Origin: Streptomyces caelestis | GTDB lineage: Bacteria; Actinomycetota; Actinomycetes; Streptomycetales; Streptomycetaceae | Reading direction: 5' to 3' | Length of the DNA stretch: 64,000 bases | NCBI RefSeq assembly: GCF_014205255.1 | Contig: NZ_JACHNE010000001.1 | Span: forward strand, 6,200,001 to 6,264,000 | Shown here: positions 32,359 through 40,962 of the stretch, piece by piece | Layout of the letters: each line of letters begins with the position of its first letter | Numbering within the stretch: the first letter of the stretch is position 1 | Made by a program: the position numbers and the translations under genes | Notes under the pieces: generated by a model | Seen by the model: only the letters and a program-made list of their open reading frames with translations | Database searches by the model: none | Told to the model about the DNA's origin: nothing

Positions 32359-32380
32359 CGTACGGAGATTTTTCCGTACG
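32359..32380. promoter_or_regulatory. Perfect 8-bp inverted repeat with flanking T-tract
   Basis: CGTACGGA (32359-32366) and TCCGTACG (32373-32380) form a perfect hairpin with an AT-rich six-base loop, followed on the plus strand by GTTTTT. It lies between the ABC permease stop and the VOC start, both on the minus strand. It may terminate the permease gene or act as an operator for the VOC gene. Confidence 0.5.
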
Positions 32381-32406
32381 AGTTTTTCAGCGGACCTCAG
32401 CCGGCT

Positions 32407-33948
32407 TCAGCGGGCCAGCGGCAGCGCCGCCAGTTCGGCGACCGTCACGGTCAGCGGGCCGAACAGGGCGAGCAGCGCGCCCGCGCGAAGGGCGGCGGCA
32501 CCGCGCAGCATCGTCGCGGGGGCGCCGAGCCGCAGCAGTGCGGCGGTGGTCTCGGCGCGGGCCTGCCGGGCCTCGACGGCCGCCGTGAGGAGCGTCGCCA
32601 CGGTGCAGCCGGTCACCAGCAGCACGCCGAGCGTGGTGAGCGGACCGAGCGACAGCCCGTCCGGGGCGTGCAGCAGCGCCATGGCGTACGCGGCCGCCAG
32701 CACCGCGCAGACCACGCCCAGGGGGCGGCCGATCCGGCCGGCCTCCGCCATGAGGATCCGGCCGGCCAGGAGCCGGAGGGCGCCGGGGCGGGCCGACTGG
32801 AGCAGCCGTCCGCACAGATGGGTCACGCCCGGACCGGCCAGGGCCAGGCCGGCGGCGGCCAGCGCCCAGCCCGCCAGGACGCCGGGGGAGGCGCCGGAGA
32901 AGGTGAGGTCGGGGGGCGCGGGGGCGGTACGGCTCGTGTACGTCTCCACGGCGAGACCCGCGGCCAGGAGGGTGATGCCCCAGGGGAGACCGGAGGGCGC
33001 GGAGGTCGGGGCGTCGTCGGGCAGGGGGATGTCCGGCAGGGCCGCGTCGGAAGCGGCGGGATCGTCGGCGCCGTCGGGTGCCGCGGCGTGCCGGGCCGAG
33101 TGCCGCGGGACGTTCCCGCCCGCGTGCGCGGCGCTCCCGGCCGGGATCACGGCGCTCACGGCGAGGGGTGTCTCCGTCTGAGGGCCGGACTGCTCGGCGG
33201 GGTCCTCGACCGCGCTCACCGTGCTCCCGGCGCCCCGGGCGGTCGAGCCCGTGGCCGCGGCCGGGACGGACGCGCCCGCCCGCGCCGGCGGCGGCCCGCC
33301 GTTCGGCCCGGCCGACCCGTTGGGCCCGGCCGAGGCGGTGGGTTCGGCGGGCCCGGCGGCACGACCGTCCGTGGGCCGGACGATCTGCCGGCCGAAACGG
33401 CCGTACGTCCCGGCCGGCCGGGACGGGGCCGGGCCCGTCTCCCTCGGGCGCAGCGCCACCGCCACCGCCACCGACGCGGCTGCGGGCACGATCGCGAGCA
33501 GCGTCAGGGTGCCCGGCAGCGGCAGCGGCCGGCCCGCCGCGAGGGACTCGGCGGCCGCGCCGTCGAAGGGCATGCCCGTCAGGTCACCGCGCAGGTGCAG
33601 GAAGAACAGCAGCGCCAGCATCGAGCCCAGCGTGCAGGACAGGGCCGTCGTCGTCGCCGAGACGGCCATCAGGCGCAGCGGGCCGAGGCCGATCGCGGAC
33701 AGGCCGGGGCGGGGCTTGGTACCCGGGTCGGTACGGGCCACCGCGACCGCGAAGTACACGGTGGCGGCCAGGGGAGCCAGGCACCAGGCCAGGCGCAGCA
33801 GGGCGGTGCCGGTGGAGCCGGGGTGGCCCAGCGCGTAGCCCAGGGTGCAGAGCAACAGGAAGCCCGTCCCCGTTGAGGCCGCCGCGACCAGGAGGCGGCG
33901 CAGCTGGACGGCGGGGTGGGCGCCGCGGGTCAGACGGAGAGCGAGCAC
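32407..33948 (-). CDS. ABC transporter permease, unusual two-part membrane protein
   Basis: The 513-residue protein has helices near the N-terminus (LLVAAASTGTGFLLLCTLGYA, LLRLAWCLAPLAATVYFAVAV), a long Ala/Pro/Gly-rich soluble linker (about residues 170-320), and more helices at the C-terminus (SGLPWGITLLAAGLA onward). I do not recognise a family signature beyond a loose FtsX-like layout. The GTG at 33948 overlaps the last 19 bases of the ATPase gene, so the two surely form a pair. Substrate unknown. Confidence 0.65.
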   Translation of the reverse strand: MLALRLTRGAHPAVQLRRLLVAAASTGTGFLLLCTLGYALGHPGSTGTALLRLAWCLAPLAATVYFAVAVARTDPGTKPRPGLSAIGLGPLRLMAVSATTTALSCTLGSMLALLFFLHLRGDLTGMPFDGAAAESLAAGRPLPLPGTLTLLAIVPAAASVAVAVALRPRETGPAPSRPAGTYGRFGRQIVRPTDGRAAGPAEPTASAGPNGSAGPNGGPPPARAGASVPAAATGSTARGAGSTVSAVEDPAEQSGPQTETPLAVSAVIPAGSAAHAGGNVPRHSARHAAAPDGADDPAASDAALPDIPLPDDAPTSAPSGLPWGITLLAAGLAVETYTSRTAPAPPDLTFSGASPGVLAGWALAAAGLALAGPGVTHLCGRLLQSARPGALRLLAGRILMAEAGRIGRPLGVVCAVLAAAYAMALLHAPDGLSLGPLTTLGVLLVTGCTVATLLTAAVEARQARAETTAALLRLGAPATMLRGAAALRAGALLALFGPLTVTVAELAALPLAR

Positions 33949-34679
33949 GCGGCCCGGCCTTCCGTCTCGGTGGGCTCGGCGACCGGCGGCAGGTGCACCG
34001 TCTGCACGCGCCGTCCGTCGAGCAGGGACACCGTGCGGTCGGCGAGCGCCGCGGTCTCCGCGTCGTGCGTGGCCAGGACGACCGTGATGCCGTGGGAGCG
34101 GGCCGCCGTGGTGAGGGTGCGCAGCACGTGGGCGCGGTCGGCACGGTGCAGGGGTGCTGTGGGCTCGTCGGCGAACAGGACCGACGGGGCGGGGGCGAGG
34201 GCGCGGGCGATGCACACCCGCTGCCGCTCGGCCTGCACCAGCTGGTGCGGGCGCTTGCGGGCGCCCTCGCCGATGTCCAGGCGCTCCAGCCATTCCATGG
34301 CCGCGGTCTTGGCGCGGCGCCGGCTGGTGCCGCGCAGCATCAGCGGCAGGGCGGCGTTCTCCCAGGCGTTGAGCTCCGGGACCAGCGAGGGGGCCGGGTC
34401 GATCCAGCCGAAGCGGTCGCGGCGCAGCCGTTCGCGGGTGAGGGGGCCCATGGTGTGCACGGGCACGCTGTTGAACCAGACCTCGCCGCGCCGGACGGGC
34501 GCCAGGCCGGACAGGCAGCGCAGCAGGGTCGTCTTGCCGCTGCCGCGCGGGCCGCTGACGGCGAGGATCTCGCCCTCCCGGACGCCGAGCGAGATGCCGC
34601 TGAGCGCGGGGGAGCCGTCGTCGTGCTGGAAGTGCAGGGCGCGTGCCCAGAGCACGTCGTTGTCAGGCGGGGCCTCCAT
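33930..34679 (-). CDS. ABC transporter ATP-binding protein with degenerate motifs
   Basis: The 249-residue protein has Walker A GPRGSGKTT (43-51), Walker B VLFADEPT (167-174) with the catalytic Glu, and the switch His (ATHD). It lacks the canonical signature: LVQAE (147-151) stands where LSGGQ is expected. The Q-loop glutamine also appears replaced (GWIDPAPSLVPELNAWEN). It otherwise resembles the LolD/MacB-type group. ATP hydrolysis may be weak or need a partner. It is followed by the overlapping permease gene. Confidence 0.8.
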   Translation of the reverse strand: MEAPPDNDVLWARALHFQHDDGSPALSGISLGVREGEILAVSGPRGSGKTTLLRCLSGLAPVRRGEVWFNSVPVHTMGPLTRERLRRDRFGWIDPAPSLVPELNAWENAALPLMLRGTSRRRAKTAAMEWLERLDIGEGARKRPHQLVQAERQRVCIARALAPAPSVLFADEPTAPLHRADRAHVLRTLTTAARSHGITVVLATHDAETAALADRTVSLLDGRRVQTVHLPPVAEPTETEGRAACSLSV

Positions 34680-34800
34680 GGGCGTACACCTCGGTTCAGA
34701 TCCGTAGTTCCCGTGCCATCCCCCGTGCGGGGGAACGAAGGCAGGGCCGATCGGTCACTGGGCACGCTAGGCAGAAGGCGGCTTGACGCCGGACAGCACG

Positions 34801-34847
34801 CGGCCCCGGGCCGCCGTTTCTCACTCGAACGGGCGGCACCGGGGCCG
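34801..34847 (-). terminator. Terminator of the aminotransferase gene
   Basis: CGGCCCCGGGCCGCC (34801-34815) pairs with 34832-34847, with one bulged base. It begins 40 bases after the aminotransferase stop on the minus strand. The rest of 34680-34886 shows nothing else clear; the ABC operon promoter must lie there. Confidence 0.65.
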
Positions 34848-34886
34848 GTGTTGATCATCCATGCAGACGATCGGAGCGACGGCCGG

Positions 34887-36248
34887 TCAGAGCTTGGTCC
34901 ACGCCTCGGAGAGGGTGGCGCGCAGGATCTGCTCGATCTCGTCGAACGTCGACTGGTCGGAGATCAGCGGCGGGGCGAGCTGGACGACCGGGTCGCCGCG
35001 GTCGTCGGCACGGCAGTACAGGCCGTTGTCGTACAGCTGCTTGGAGAGGAAGCCGTACAGGACGCGCTCGGTCTCGTCCGCGTCGAAGGACTCCTTGGTG
35101 GCCTTGTCCTTGACGAGCTCGATGCCGTAGAAGAAGCCGTTGCCGCGGACGTCGCCGACGATCGGCAGGTCGTGGAGCTTCTCCAGGGTGGCACGGAAGT
35201 TGCCCTCGTTGTCGAGGACGTGCTGGTTGAGGTTCTCTCGCTCGAACAGGTCGAGGTTGGCCAGGCCCACGGCCGCGGAGACCGGGTGGCCGCCGAAGGT
35301 GTAGCCGTGCAGGAAGGTGTTGTCGCCCTTGTAGAACGGCTCGGCCAGGCGGTCGGAGACGATGCAGGCGCCGATCGGGGAGTAGCCCGAGGTCATGCCC
35401 TTGGCGCAGGTGATCATGTCCGGGACGTAGTCGAACTTGTCGCAGGCGAAGTACGTACCCAGCCGGCCGAAGGCGCAGATGACCTCGTCGGAGACGAGCA
35501 GCACGTCGTACTGGTCGCAGATCTCGCGGACCCGCTGGAAGTAGCCGGGCGGGGGCGGGAAGCAGCCGCCCGCGTTCTGCACCGGCTCCAGGAAGACCGC
35601 GGCGACCGTGTCCGCGCCCTCGAAGAGGATCTGCTGCTCGATCTGGTCGGCGGCCCAGCGGCCGAAGGCCTCGGGGTCGTCACCGTGGATCGGCGCCCGG
35701 TAGATGTTCGTGTTCGGGACCTTGTGGGCGCCCGGCACGAGGGGCTCGAACGGCGCCTTCAGAGCGGGCAGACCGGTGATGGACAGGGCGCCCTGCGGGG
35801 TGCCGTGGTAGGCGACCGCGCGCGAGATGACCTTGTGCTTGGTGGGCTTGCCGACCAGCTTGAAGTACTGCTTGGCGAGCTTCCACGCGGTCTCGACGGC
35901 CTCGCCGCCGCCGGTGGTGAAGAAGACCTTGTTCAGGTCGCCCGGGGCGTGGTGCGCGAGGCGCTCGGCCAGCTCGACGGCCTTGGGGTGGGCGTAGGAC
36001 CACACCGGGAAGAACGCCAGCTCCTGCGCCTGCTTGGAGGCGGTCTCGGCGAGCTCGACGCGGCCGTGCCCGGCCTGCACCACGAACAGGCCGGCGAGAC
36101 CGTCCAGGTAGCGCTTGCCCTGGTCGTCGTAGATGTACGTGCCCTCGCCCCGGACGATGGTGGGGACGGGGGCCTTCTCGTACGACGACATGCGCGTGAA
36201 GTGCATCCACAGGTGGTCGTACGCGGTCTGGGAGAGGTCCTTGCTCAC
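34887..36248 (-). CDS. Class III aminotransferase (putrescine/omega-amino acid:pyruvate type)
   Basis: The 453-residue PLP enzyme has the class III pattern: FFTTGGGEAVETAWKLAKQY, VFLEPVQNAGG, LLVSDEVICAFGRLGTYFA and the PLP lysine in TCAKGMTSGYSPIGA. The closest type is omega-amino acid:pyruvate aminotransferase, including putrescine-pyruvate enzymes. Genes on both sides (Lrp regulator, an aminoaldehyde dehydrogenase) support putrescine as substrate. It lies 19 bases downstream of the lrp gene and probably shares its transcript. Confidence 0.88.
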   Translation of the reverse strand: MSKDLSQTAYDHLWMHFTRMSSYEKAPVPTIVRGEGTYIYDDQGKRYLDGLAGLFVVQAGHGRVELAETASKQAQELAFFPVWSYAHPKAVELAERLAHHAPGDLNKVFFTTGGGEAVETAWKLAKQYFKLVGKPTKHKVISRAVAYHGTPQGALSITGLPALKAPFEPLVPGAHKVPNTNIYRAPIHGDDPEAFGRWAADQIEQQILFEGADTVAAVFLEPVQNAGGCFPPPPGYFQRVREICDQYDVLLVSDEVICAFGRLGTYFACDKFDYVPDMITCAKGMTSGYSPIGACIVSDRLAEPFYKGDNTFLHGYTFGGHPVSAAVGLANLDLFERENLNQHVLDNEGNFRATLEKLHDLPIVGDVRGNGFFYGIELVKDKATKESFDADETERVLYGFLSKQLYDNGLYCRADDRGDPVVQLAPPLISDQSTFDEIEQILRATLSEAWTKL

Positions 36249-36267
36249 GGCTATCGGGTCCTCACGG

Positions 36268-36807
36268 TTATCGGGTTCCCCACATGTAGGTCTGCTTCTT
36301 GAGCTTGAGGTAGACGAAGCTCTCGGTGGAGCGCACGCCGGGGACGGCCCGGATGCGTTTGTTGATGACGTCCAGGAGGTGGTCGTCGTCCTCGCAGACG
36401 ATCTCCACCATCAGGTCGAAGGAACCCGCGGTCATCACCACGTACTCGCACTCGGACATGGCCGTCAGCGCGTCCGCCACCGACTCCACGTCGCCCTCGA
36501 CGTTGACGCCGACCATCGCCTGTCTGCGGTAGCCCACGGTGAGCGGGTCCGTGACGGCGACGATCTGCATCACGCCCTGGTCGAGCAGCTTCTGGACGCG
36601 CTGGCGCACGGCCGCCTCGGACAGGCCCACAGCCTTGCCGATGGCGGCGTACGGCCGGCGGCCGTCCTCCTGGAGCTGCTCGATGATGGCGAGGGAGACG
36701 GCGTCCAGCTGCGGCGAGCTGCCGTTCCTGGACTCGCGGGAGGACTCGCGGTGCTCCCGCGAGCCCTTCTGGTCTGCGCTTCGACTGGCCACGAGCTCAC
36801 TGTGCAC
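36268..36807 (-). CDS. Lrp/AsnC family transcriptional regulator
   Basis: The roughly 179-residue protein has a hydrophilic N-terminal stretch, an AsnC helix-turn-helix (LDAVSLAIIEQLQEDGRRPY, IGKAVGLSEAAVRQRVQKL) and a RAM ligand-binding domain. The GTG start at 36807 (VHSELVASRS) is likely; GTG at 36792 is an alternative. It is divergent from the aldehyde dehydrogenase gene and upstream of the aminotransferase, so it probably controls both. A candidate operator lies 33 bases upstream. Confidence 0.87.
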   Translation of the reverse strand: MHSELVASRSADQKGSREHRESSRESRNGSSPQLDAVSLAIIEQLQEDGRRPYAAIGKAVGLSEAAVRQRVQKLLDQGVMQIVAVTDPLTVGYRRQAMVGVNVEGDVESVADALTAMSECEYVVMTAGSFDLMVEIVCEDDDHLLDVINKRIRAVPGVRSTESFVYLKLKKQTYMWGTR

Positions 36808-36839
36808 GAGGTCTCGACACTTCCGCAAGCCTCGATCGA

Positions 36840-36860
36840 TGAAATCCGTTGTTTCAGTAG
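36840..36860. promoter_or_regulatory. Candidate Lrp operator, site 1
   Basis: TGAAA (36840-36844) and TTTCA (36852-36856) form an inverted repeat. The 20 bases 36841-36860 match 44131-44150, upstream of the second aldehyde dehydrogenase operon, at 16 positions, including ATCC-TTGTT-CAGT. It lies in the lrp/aldehyde dehydrogenase divergent gap. Confidence 0.5.
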
Positions 36861-36971
36861 CCGACTCCTGCGGATTCCGCACGATCGAAGGGAGCGGGGG
36901 TGTTGAAAACGTGGGTCGGCCGACTAGGGTGGGTGTCTCAAGTACTGGACATCCGAACTGGAGGGCCGGCA

Positions 36972-38411
36972 GTGAGCACCGAGCTGCGTCGTCTGCGCAA
37001 CTACATCGGCGGTGAGTTCCGGGACGCCGCCGACGGACGGACCACCGAGGTGGTCAATCCCGCGACGGGCGAGGCGTACGCGACCGCTCCGCTGTCCGGG
37101 CAGGCGGACGTGGACGCCGCGATGGCGGCGGCCGCCGAGGCCTTCCCCGGCTGGCGCGACACCACGCCCGCCGAGCGCCAGAAGGCCCTGCTGAAGATCG
37201 CGGACGCCTTCGAGGAGCGCGCCGAGGAGCTGATCGCGGCCGAGGTGGAGAACACGGGCAAGCCGGTCGGGCTGACCCGCTCCGAGGAGATCCCGCCGAT
37301 GGTCGACCAGATCCGCTTCTTCGCGGGTGCGGCGCGGATGCTGGAGGGCCGCTCGGCCGGTGAGTACATGGAGGGCCTGACCTCCATCGTGCGCCGTGAG
37401 CCGGTCGGTGTCTGCGCGCAGGTCGCGCCGTGGAACTACCCGATGATGATGGCCGTGTGGAAGTTCGCCCCGGCGATCGCGGCGGGCAACACGGTCGTGC
37501 TGAAGCCGTCCGACACCACCCCCGCGTCGACGGTGCTGATCGCGGAGATCCTCGGCGGGATCCTGCCCAAGGGCGTCTTCAACGTCATCTGCGGCGACCG
37601 CGAGACCGGCCGCCTGATGGTCGAGCACGAGATCCCGGCGATGGCCTCCATCACCGGTTCCGTACGGGCCGGCATGCAGGTCGCCGAGTCCGCGGCCAAG
37701 GACGTCAAGCGCGTCCACCTGGAGCTGGGCGGCAAGGCCCCGGTCGTGGTCTTCGAGGACACCGACATCGCCAAGGCCGTCGAGGACATCTCGGTCGCGG
37801 GTTACTTCAACGCCGGCCAGGACTGTACGGCCGCCACGCGCGTCCTCGTCCACGAGTCCATCCACGACGAGTTCGTCTCCGCGCTGTCGAAGGCCGCCGC
37901 CGAGACGAAGACCGGGCAGCCGGACGACGAGGACGTGCTGTTCGGCCCGCTCAACAACCCCAACCAGCTCAAGCAGGTCGAGGGCTTCATCGAGCGGCTG
38001 CCCGCGCACGCGCGCGTGGAGGCCGGCGGCAAGCGGGTCGGCGACAAGGGCTACTTCTACGCGCCGACCGTCGTCTCGGGCCTGAAGCAGGACGACGAGA
38101 TCATCCAGAAGGAGGTCTTCGGCCCGGTCATCACCGTCCAGTCCTTCTCGGACGAGGAGCAGGCGGTGGAGTGGGCCAACGGCGTCGAGTACGCGCTCGC
38201 CTCCTCCGTGTGGACCAAGGACCACGGCCGCGCCATGCGGATGTCCAAGAAGCTCGACTTCGGCTGCGTGTGGATCAACACCCACATCCCGCTGGTCGCC
38301 GAGATGCCGCACGGCGGCTTCAAGAAGTCCGGCTACGGCAAGGACCTGTCGGCGTACGGCTTCGACGACTACACGCGGATCAAGCACGTGATGACGTCGT
38401 TGGACGCGTAG
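36972..38411 (+). CDS. Aldehyde dehydrogenase, aminobutyraldehyde type
   Basis: The 479-residue NAD(P)-dependent enzyme has the nucleotide site (APWNYPMMMAVWKFAPAIAA), catalytic Glu in LELGGKAP and the catalytic Cys in NAGQDCTAATRV. The GQDC pattern is typical of gamma-aminobutyraldehyde and betaine aldehyde dehydrogenases. It would oxidise the product of the putrescine aminotransferase to GABA. I chose the GTG at 36972 (VSTELRRLRNYIGG), preceded by GGAGGG. Divergent from lrp. Confidence 0.9.
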   Translation: MSTELRRLRNYIGGEFRDAADGRTTEVVNPATGEAYATAPLSGQADVDAAMAAAAEAFPGWRDTTPAERQKALLKIADAFEERAEELIAAEVENTGKPVGLTRSEEIPPMVDQIRFFAGAARMLEGRSAGEYMEGLTSIVRREPVGVCAQVAPWNYPMMMAVWKFAPAIAAGNTVVLKPSDTTPASTVLIAEILGGILPKGVFNVICGDRETGRLMVEHEIPAMASITGSVRAGMQVAESAAKDVKRVHLELGGKAPVVVFEDTDIAKAVEDISVAGYFNAGQDCTAATRVLVHESIHDEFVSALSKAAAETKTGQPDDEDVLFGPLNNPNQLKQVEGFIERLPAHARVEAGGKRVGDKGYFYAPTVVSGLKQDDEIIQKEVFGPVITVQSFSDEEQAVEWANGVEYALASSVWTKDHGRAMRMSKKLDFGCVWINTHIPLVAEMPHGGFKKSGYGKDLSAYGFDDYTRIKHVMTSLDA

Positions 38412-38437
38412 TCACCCGTAGTCACCCGTAGTCACCC
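38408..38437 (+). repeat. Three tandem copies of a 10-base unit
   Basis: GTAGTCACCC is repeated three times exactly, the first copy overlapping the TAG stop of the aldehyde dehydrogenase. It is likely replication slippage with no function. Confidence 0.8.
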
Positions 38438-38452
38438 GGGCAGGACTGCCTG

Positions 38453-38484
38453 CGGCCCCGGACGGTTGGTTCCGTCCGGGGCCG
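38453..38484 (+). terminator. Strong terminator after the aldehyde dehydrogenase
   Basis: CGGCCCCGGACGG (38453-38465) pairs perfectly with 38472-38484 over a TTGGTT loop. It is 42 bases after the stop. Confidence 0.8.
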
Positions 38485-38594
38485 CTCGTGCGTCCGGTGG
38501 CCCGCGCGGAAAAGTGTTATCCGCAAGTCCTTCACACCGTCTCCGTCTGTGATCCCCGGCATAGCCAAGATCCCGGTCCTACCTGAGAGGGTGC

Positions 38595-40271
38595 GTGCGG
38601 AACATCAGCGATCCCAGGCGTCGAGAGGCCACCGTGGACAGTCAGCAGTGGCGCGCCACCATCACGGCGGCGCAGTCCGGCGACCGGCAGGCGCTGGACG
38701 AGCTGGTCGCGGGCTGGCTGCCGCTGGTCTACAACATCGTGGGCCGGGCCCTGAACGGTCACGCCGACGTCGACGACGTCGTCCAGGAGACCATGCTGCG
38801 CGCGGTCGACAACCTCGGCTCGCTGCGCGACCCGGACAGCTTCCGGTCCTGGCTGGTGGCGATCGCCATGCGCCAGATACGCGACCGGGCCCGGCGCCGG
38901 ACCCCGGACCGGCTGGAGGAGGCGGCGGCCTCCGACTTCGCCGAACTGACCGTGCTGCGGCTCCAGCTGGAGGGGCAGCGGCGCGAGGTCGCCGAGGCCG
39001 CGCGGTGGCTCGACGGCGAGGACCGGCAGCTGCTGTCGCTGTGGTGGCTGGAGGTCGCGGGCGAACTGACCCGGCGCGAGCTGGCCGCCGCCGTCGGCAT
39101 CACCCGGCAGCACGCCGCCGTGCGCGTGCAGCGGATGAAGGAGCGCCTGGAGACCTCGCGCGGCATCGTCCGCGCCCTGGACGGCGCCTGCCCCGACCTG
39201 CGCGAGCTGACCGGCCGCTGGAACGGCCGGCCCGACTCGGTGTGGCGCAAGCGGCTGGCCCGGCACATTAGGGGCTGCGGCTACTGCGGCGACACCCACG
39301 AGACGGTCGTACCGGCGGAACGCCTCCTGGTCGGCATCGCGCTCGTCCCGCTGCCCGTCGGGTTCACGCTGTCGCTCGCCTTCGGCGGGAAGACGGCCGT
39401 GGCCGCCGGCTCCGCCGGGTGGTCCGCCAAGCTGCTGGGCGCGCTCACCAAGCCGGCCGTGGCGATGACCGCCGGCGCGACGATCGTCGCGGGCGGCGCC
39501 TACGTCGCCACCCAGCCGCCGGACGCTCCGCCTCCCCGGGCCGCGGTCAGCCCCATGGCGGCGGCGACCTCCGAACCGCCGCCCTCCGCCACGCCCAGCC
39601 CCACCCCCACGCCCTCCCCGTCGGCGACGAAGAAGGCCGACCTGTACGGCACGGTCGTCGACGCCGTCGACCGCGCCCCCGACCCGAACGCCCGGCCCGC
39701 CGCCCTGCCCCGCCGCCCCGAGTCCGGCATCACCAGCACCGGCGGCCCGAAGGCCGTCATGCAACACCGTGGCGACAACGTGACGCTGAGCGGCCGGGGC
39801 TACGTCCTGGTGCGCTGGCAGATCTCGCCGCACGCCCGGCCCGGCGCGGTGGTCATGCCGACCTGGACCGGCCTGAAGGGCAAGCTGTTCCACGTGGCCT
39901 CCGGCGGCTCGCGCCGCATGGACGACCCGCTGCCCGGCGCCCCGAACGGCTACGCCACCGGCATGGGCGGCCCGGACATCGGATACGCGGTGCTGCCGCC
40001 CGGCACCCAGCAGATGTGGCAGAACGAGTACTTCTACGTCGACGGCACCGTCACCCTCACCCAGAACGAACGCGGCTGCGACTACGGCCTCGCCGTCTCC
40101 CCGACCGGCTGGGAGGCCGTGGACAAGGACGTCAACGAGGGCCCCGCTCAGGGCGCCATCCGCTACGGCCTGGTCCGCGACACCGGCACGGACAGCGCGC
40201 CGGTGCCGCAGTACGTCACGCGCTCGACCCCGGCCGATCCGGCGACGGTGCCCCAGCGCTCGCGCGTGTAG
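38595..40271 (+). CDS. ECF sigma factor fused to anti-sigma-like, membrane and extracytoplasmic parts
   Basis: The 558-residue protein starts with sigma region 2 (about 30-100, DVVQETMLRAVDNLGSL) and region 4 (about 140-190, WWLEVAGELTRRELAAAVGI). It continues with a zinc anti-sigma-like pattern: C199 (ACPDLREL) and H224-x3-C228-x2-C231 (RHIRGCGYC). Hydrophobic segments at 244-264 and 287-304 are followed by a Pro/Ser/Thr linker and a 190-residue extracytoplasmic domain with no recognised family. It would be a membrane-tethered, self-inhibiting sigma factor. GTG at 38595 or 38634 may be the start. Its end overlaps the GDPD gene tail-to-tail. Confidence 0.8.
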   Translation: MRNISDPRRREATVDSQQWRATITAAQSGDRQALDELVAGWLPLVYNIVGRALNGHADVDDVVQETMLRAVDNLGSLRDPDSFRSWLVAIAMRQIRDRARRRTPDRLEEAAASDFAELTVLRLQLEGQRREVAEAARWLDGEDRQLLSLWWLEVAGELTRRELAAAVGITRQHAAVRVQRMKERLETSRGIVRALDGACPDLRELTGRWNGRPDSVWRKRLARHIRGCGYCGDTHETVVPAERLLVGIALVPLPVGFTLSLAFGGKTAVAAGSAGWSAKLLGALTKPAVAMTAGATIVAGGAYVATQPPDAPPPRAAVSPMAAATSEPPPSATPSPTPTPSPSATKKADLYGTVVDAVDRAPDPNARPAALPRRPESGITSTGGPKAVMQHRGDNVTLSGRGYVLVRWQISPHARPGAVVMPTWTGLKGKLFHVASGGSRRMDDPLPGAPNGYATGMGGPDIGYAVLPPGTQQMWQNEYFYVDGTVTLTQNERGCDYGLAVSPTGWEAVDKDVNEGPAQGAIRYGLVRDTGTDSAPVPQYVTRSTPADPATVPQRSRV

Positions 40272-40962
40272 CGCACAGCACGTCGATGCGGTTGGTGGTG
40301 ATCGAGTCCACCCCCGCGTCCAGCAGCCGCCGCATCGAGCGGCGCGTGTCGGGGGTCCAGACGGACAGCAGGTAGCCGTCGCGGTGGACGCGGTCGGCGA
40401 GGGGGCGGTCCACCAGCGGGAAACGGTAGTTGAGCCAGCGCGGGCGGACCGCCTCCAGCAGGACGGGCCGGGGCGGGGCCAGCGTCGTCCAGGTGAGGGC
40501 GATCTCGGCGGCCGGGTCCGCCGCGCGCACGGCGAGCATGGCGTCGGCGCCCGCGCAGTAGTACACGCGGTCCGCCGCCCCCACCTCCCGTACGGCGTCC
40601 ATCACCCGCCGCACCGCCCGCACGTCGGGCGAGCCGGGCAGGTCGATCATCACCCGGTGGCCGTCGGTCGCGGCCAGCGCCTCCGCCAGGGCCGGAACCG
40701 CGCCGCCGGTGAGCCCGCGCACCTCCTCCCAGGACAGCGCGAGCACCGGCCGCTCGTGCTCCCAGAGCCGCTTCAGCGTGTCGTCGTGCAGCAGCACCGG
40801 CACGCCGTCCCGGGTCAGCCGTACGTCGATCTCCACCGCGTCCGCGCCCCGGTCGAGCGCGGAACGCAGCGAGGCGACGGTGTTCTCGCGGTGGCGGTAG
40901 GGGTCGCCCCGGTGGGCCACGGCGGTCACGAGCCGCGCCGGGTGCTCGGGGGAGGGTGTCAC
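40216..40962 (-). CDS. Glycerophosphodiester phosphodiesterase family protein
   Basis: The 248-residue protein has the GDPD TIM-barrel pattern: AVAHRGDPYRHRENTVASLR, then AVEIDVRLTRDGVPVLLHDD with the E-x-D metal ligands and catalytic histidines. It would cleave glycerophosphodiesters to glycerol phosphate. It starts at a GTG overlapping the adenosine deaminase stop by four bases. Its last 56 bases overlap the convergent sigma factor gene. Confidence 0.88.
   Translation of the reverse strand: MTPSPEHPARLVTAVAHRGDPYRHRENTVASLRSALDRGADAVEIDVRLTRDGVPVLLHDDTLKRLWEHERPVLALSWEEVRGLTGGAVPALAEALAATDGHRVMIDLPGSPDVRAVRRVMDAVREVGAADRVYYCAGADAMLAVRAADPAAEIALTWTTLAPPRPVLLEAVRPRWLNYRFPLVDRPLADRVHRDGYLLSVWTPDTRRSMRRLLDAGVDSITTNRIDVLCATRASAGAPSPDRPGSSA

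Noticed and set aside
38408..38437. CRISPR-like repeats
   Set aside because: The 10-base units are contiguous with no spacers and only three copies.
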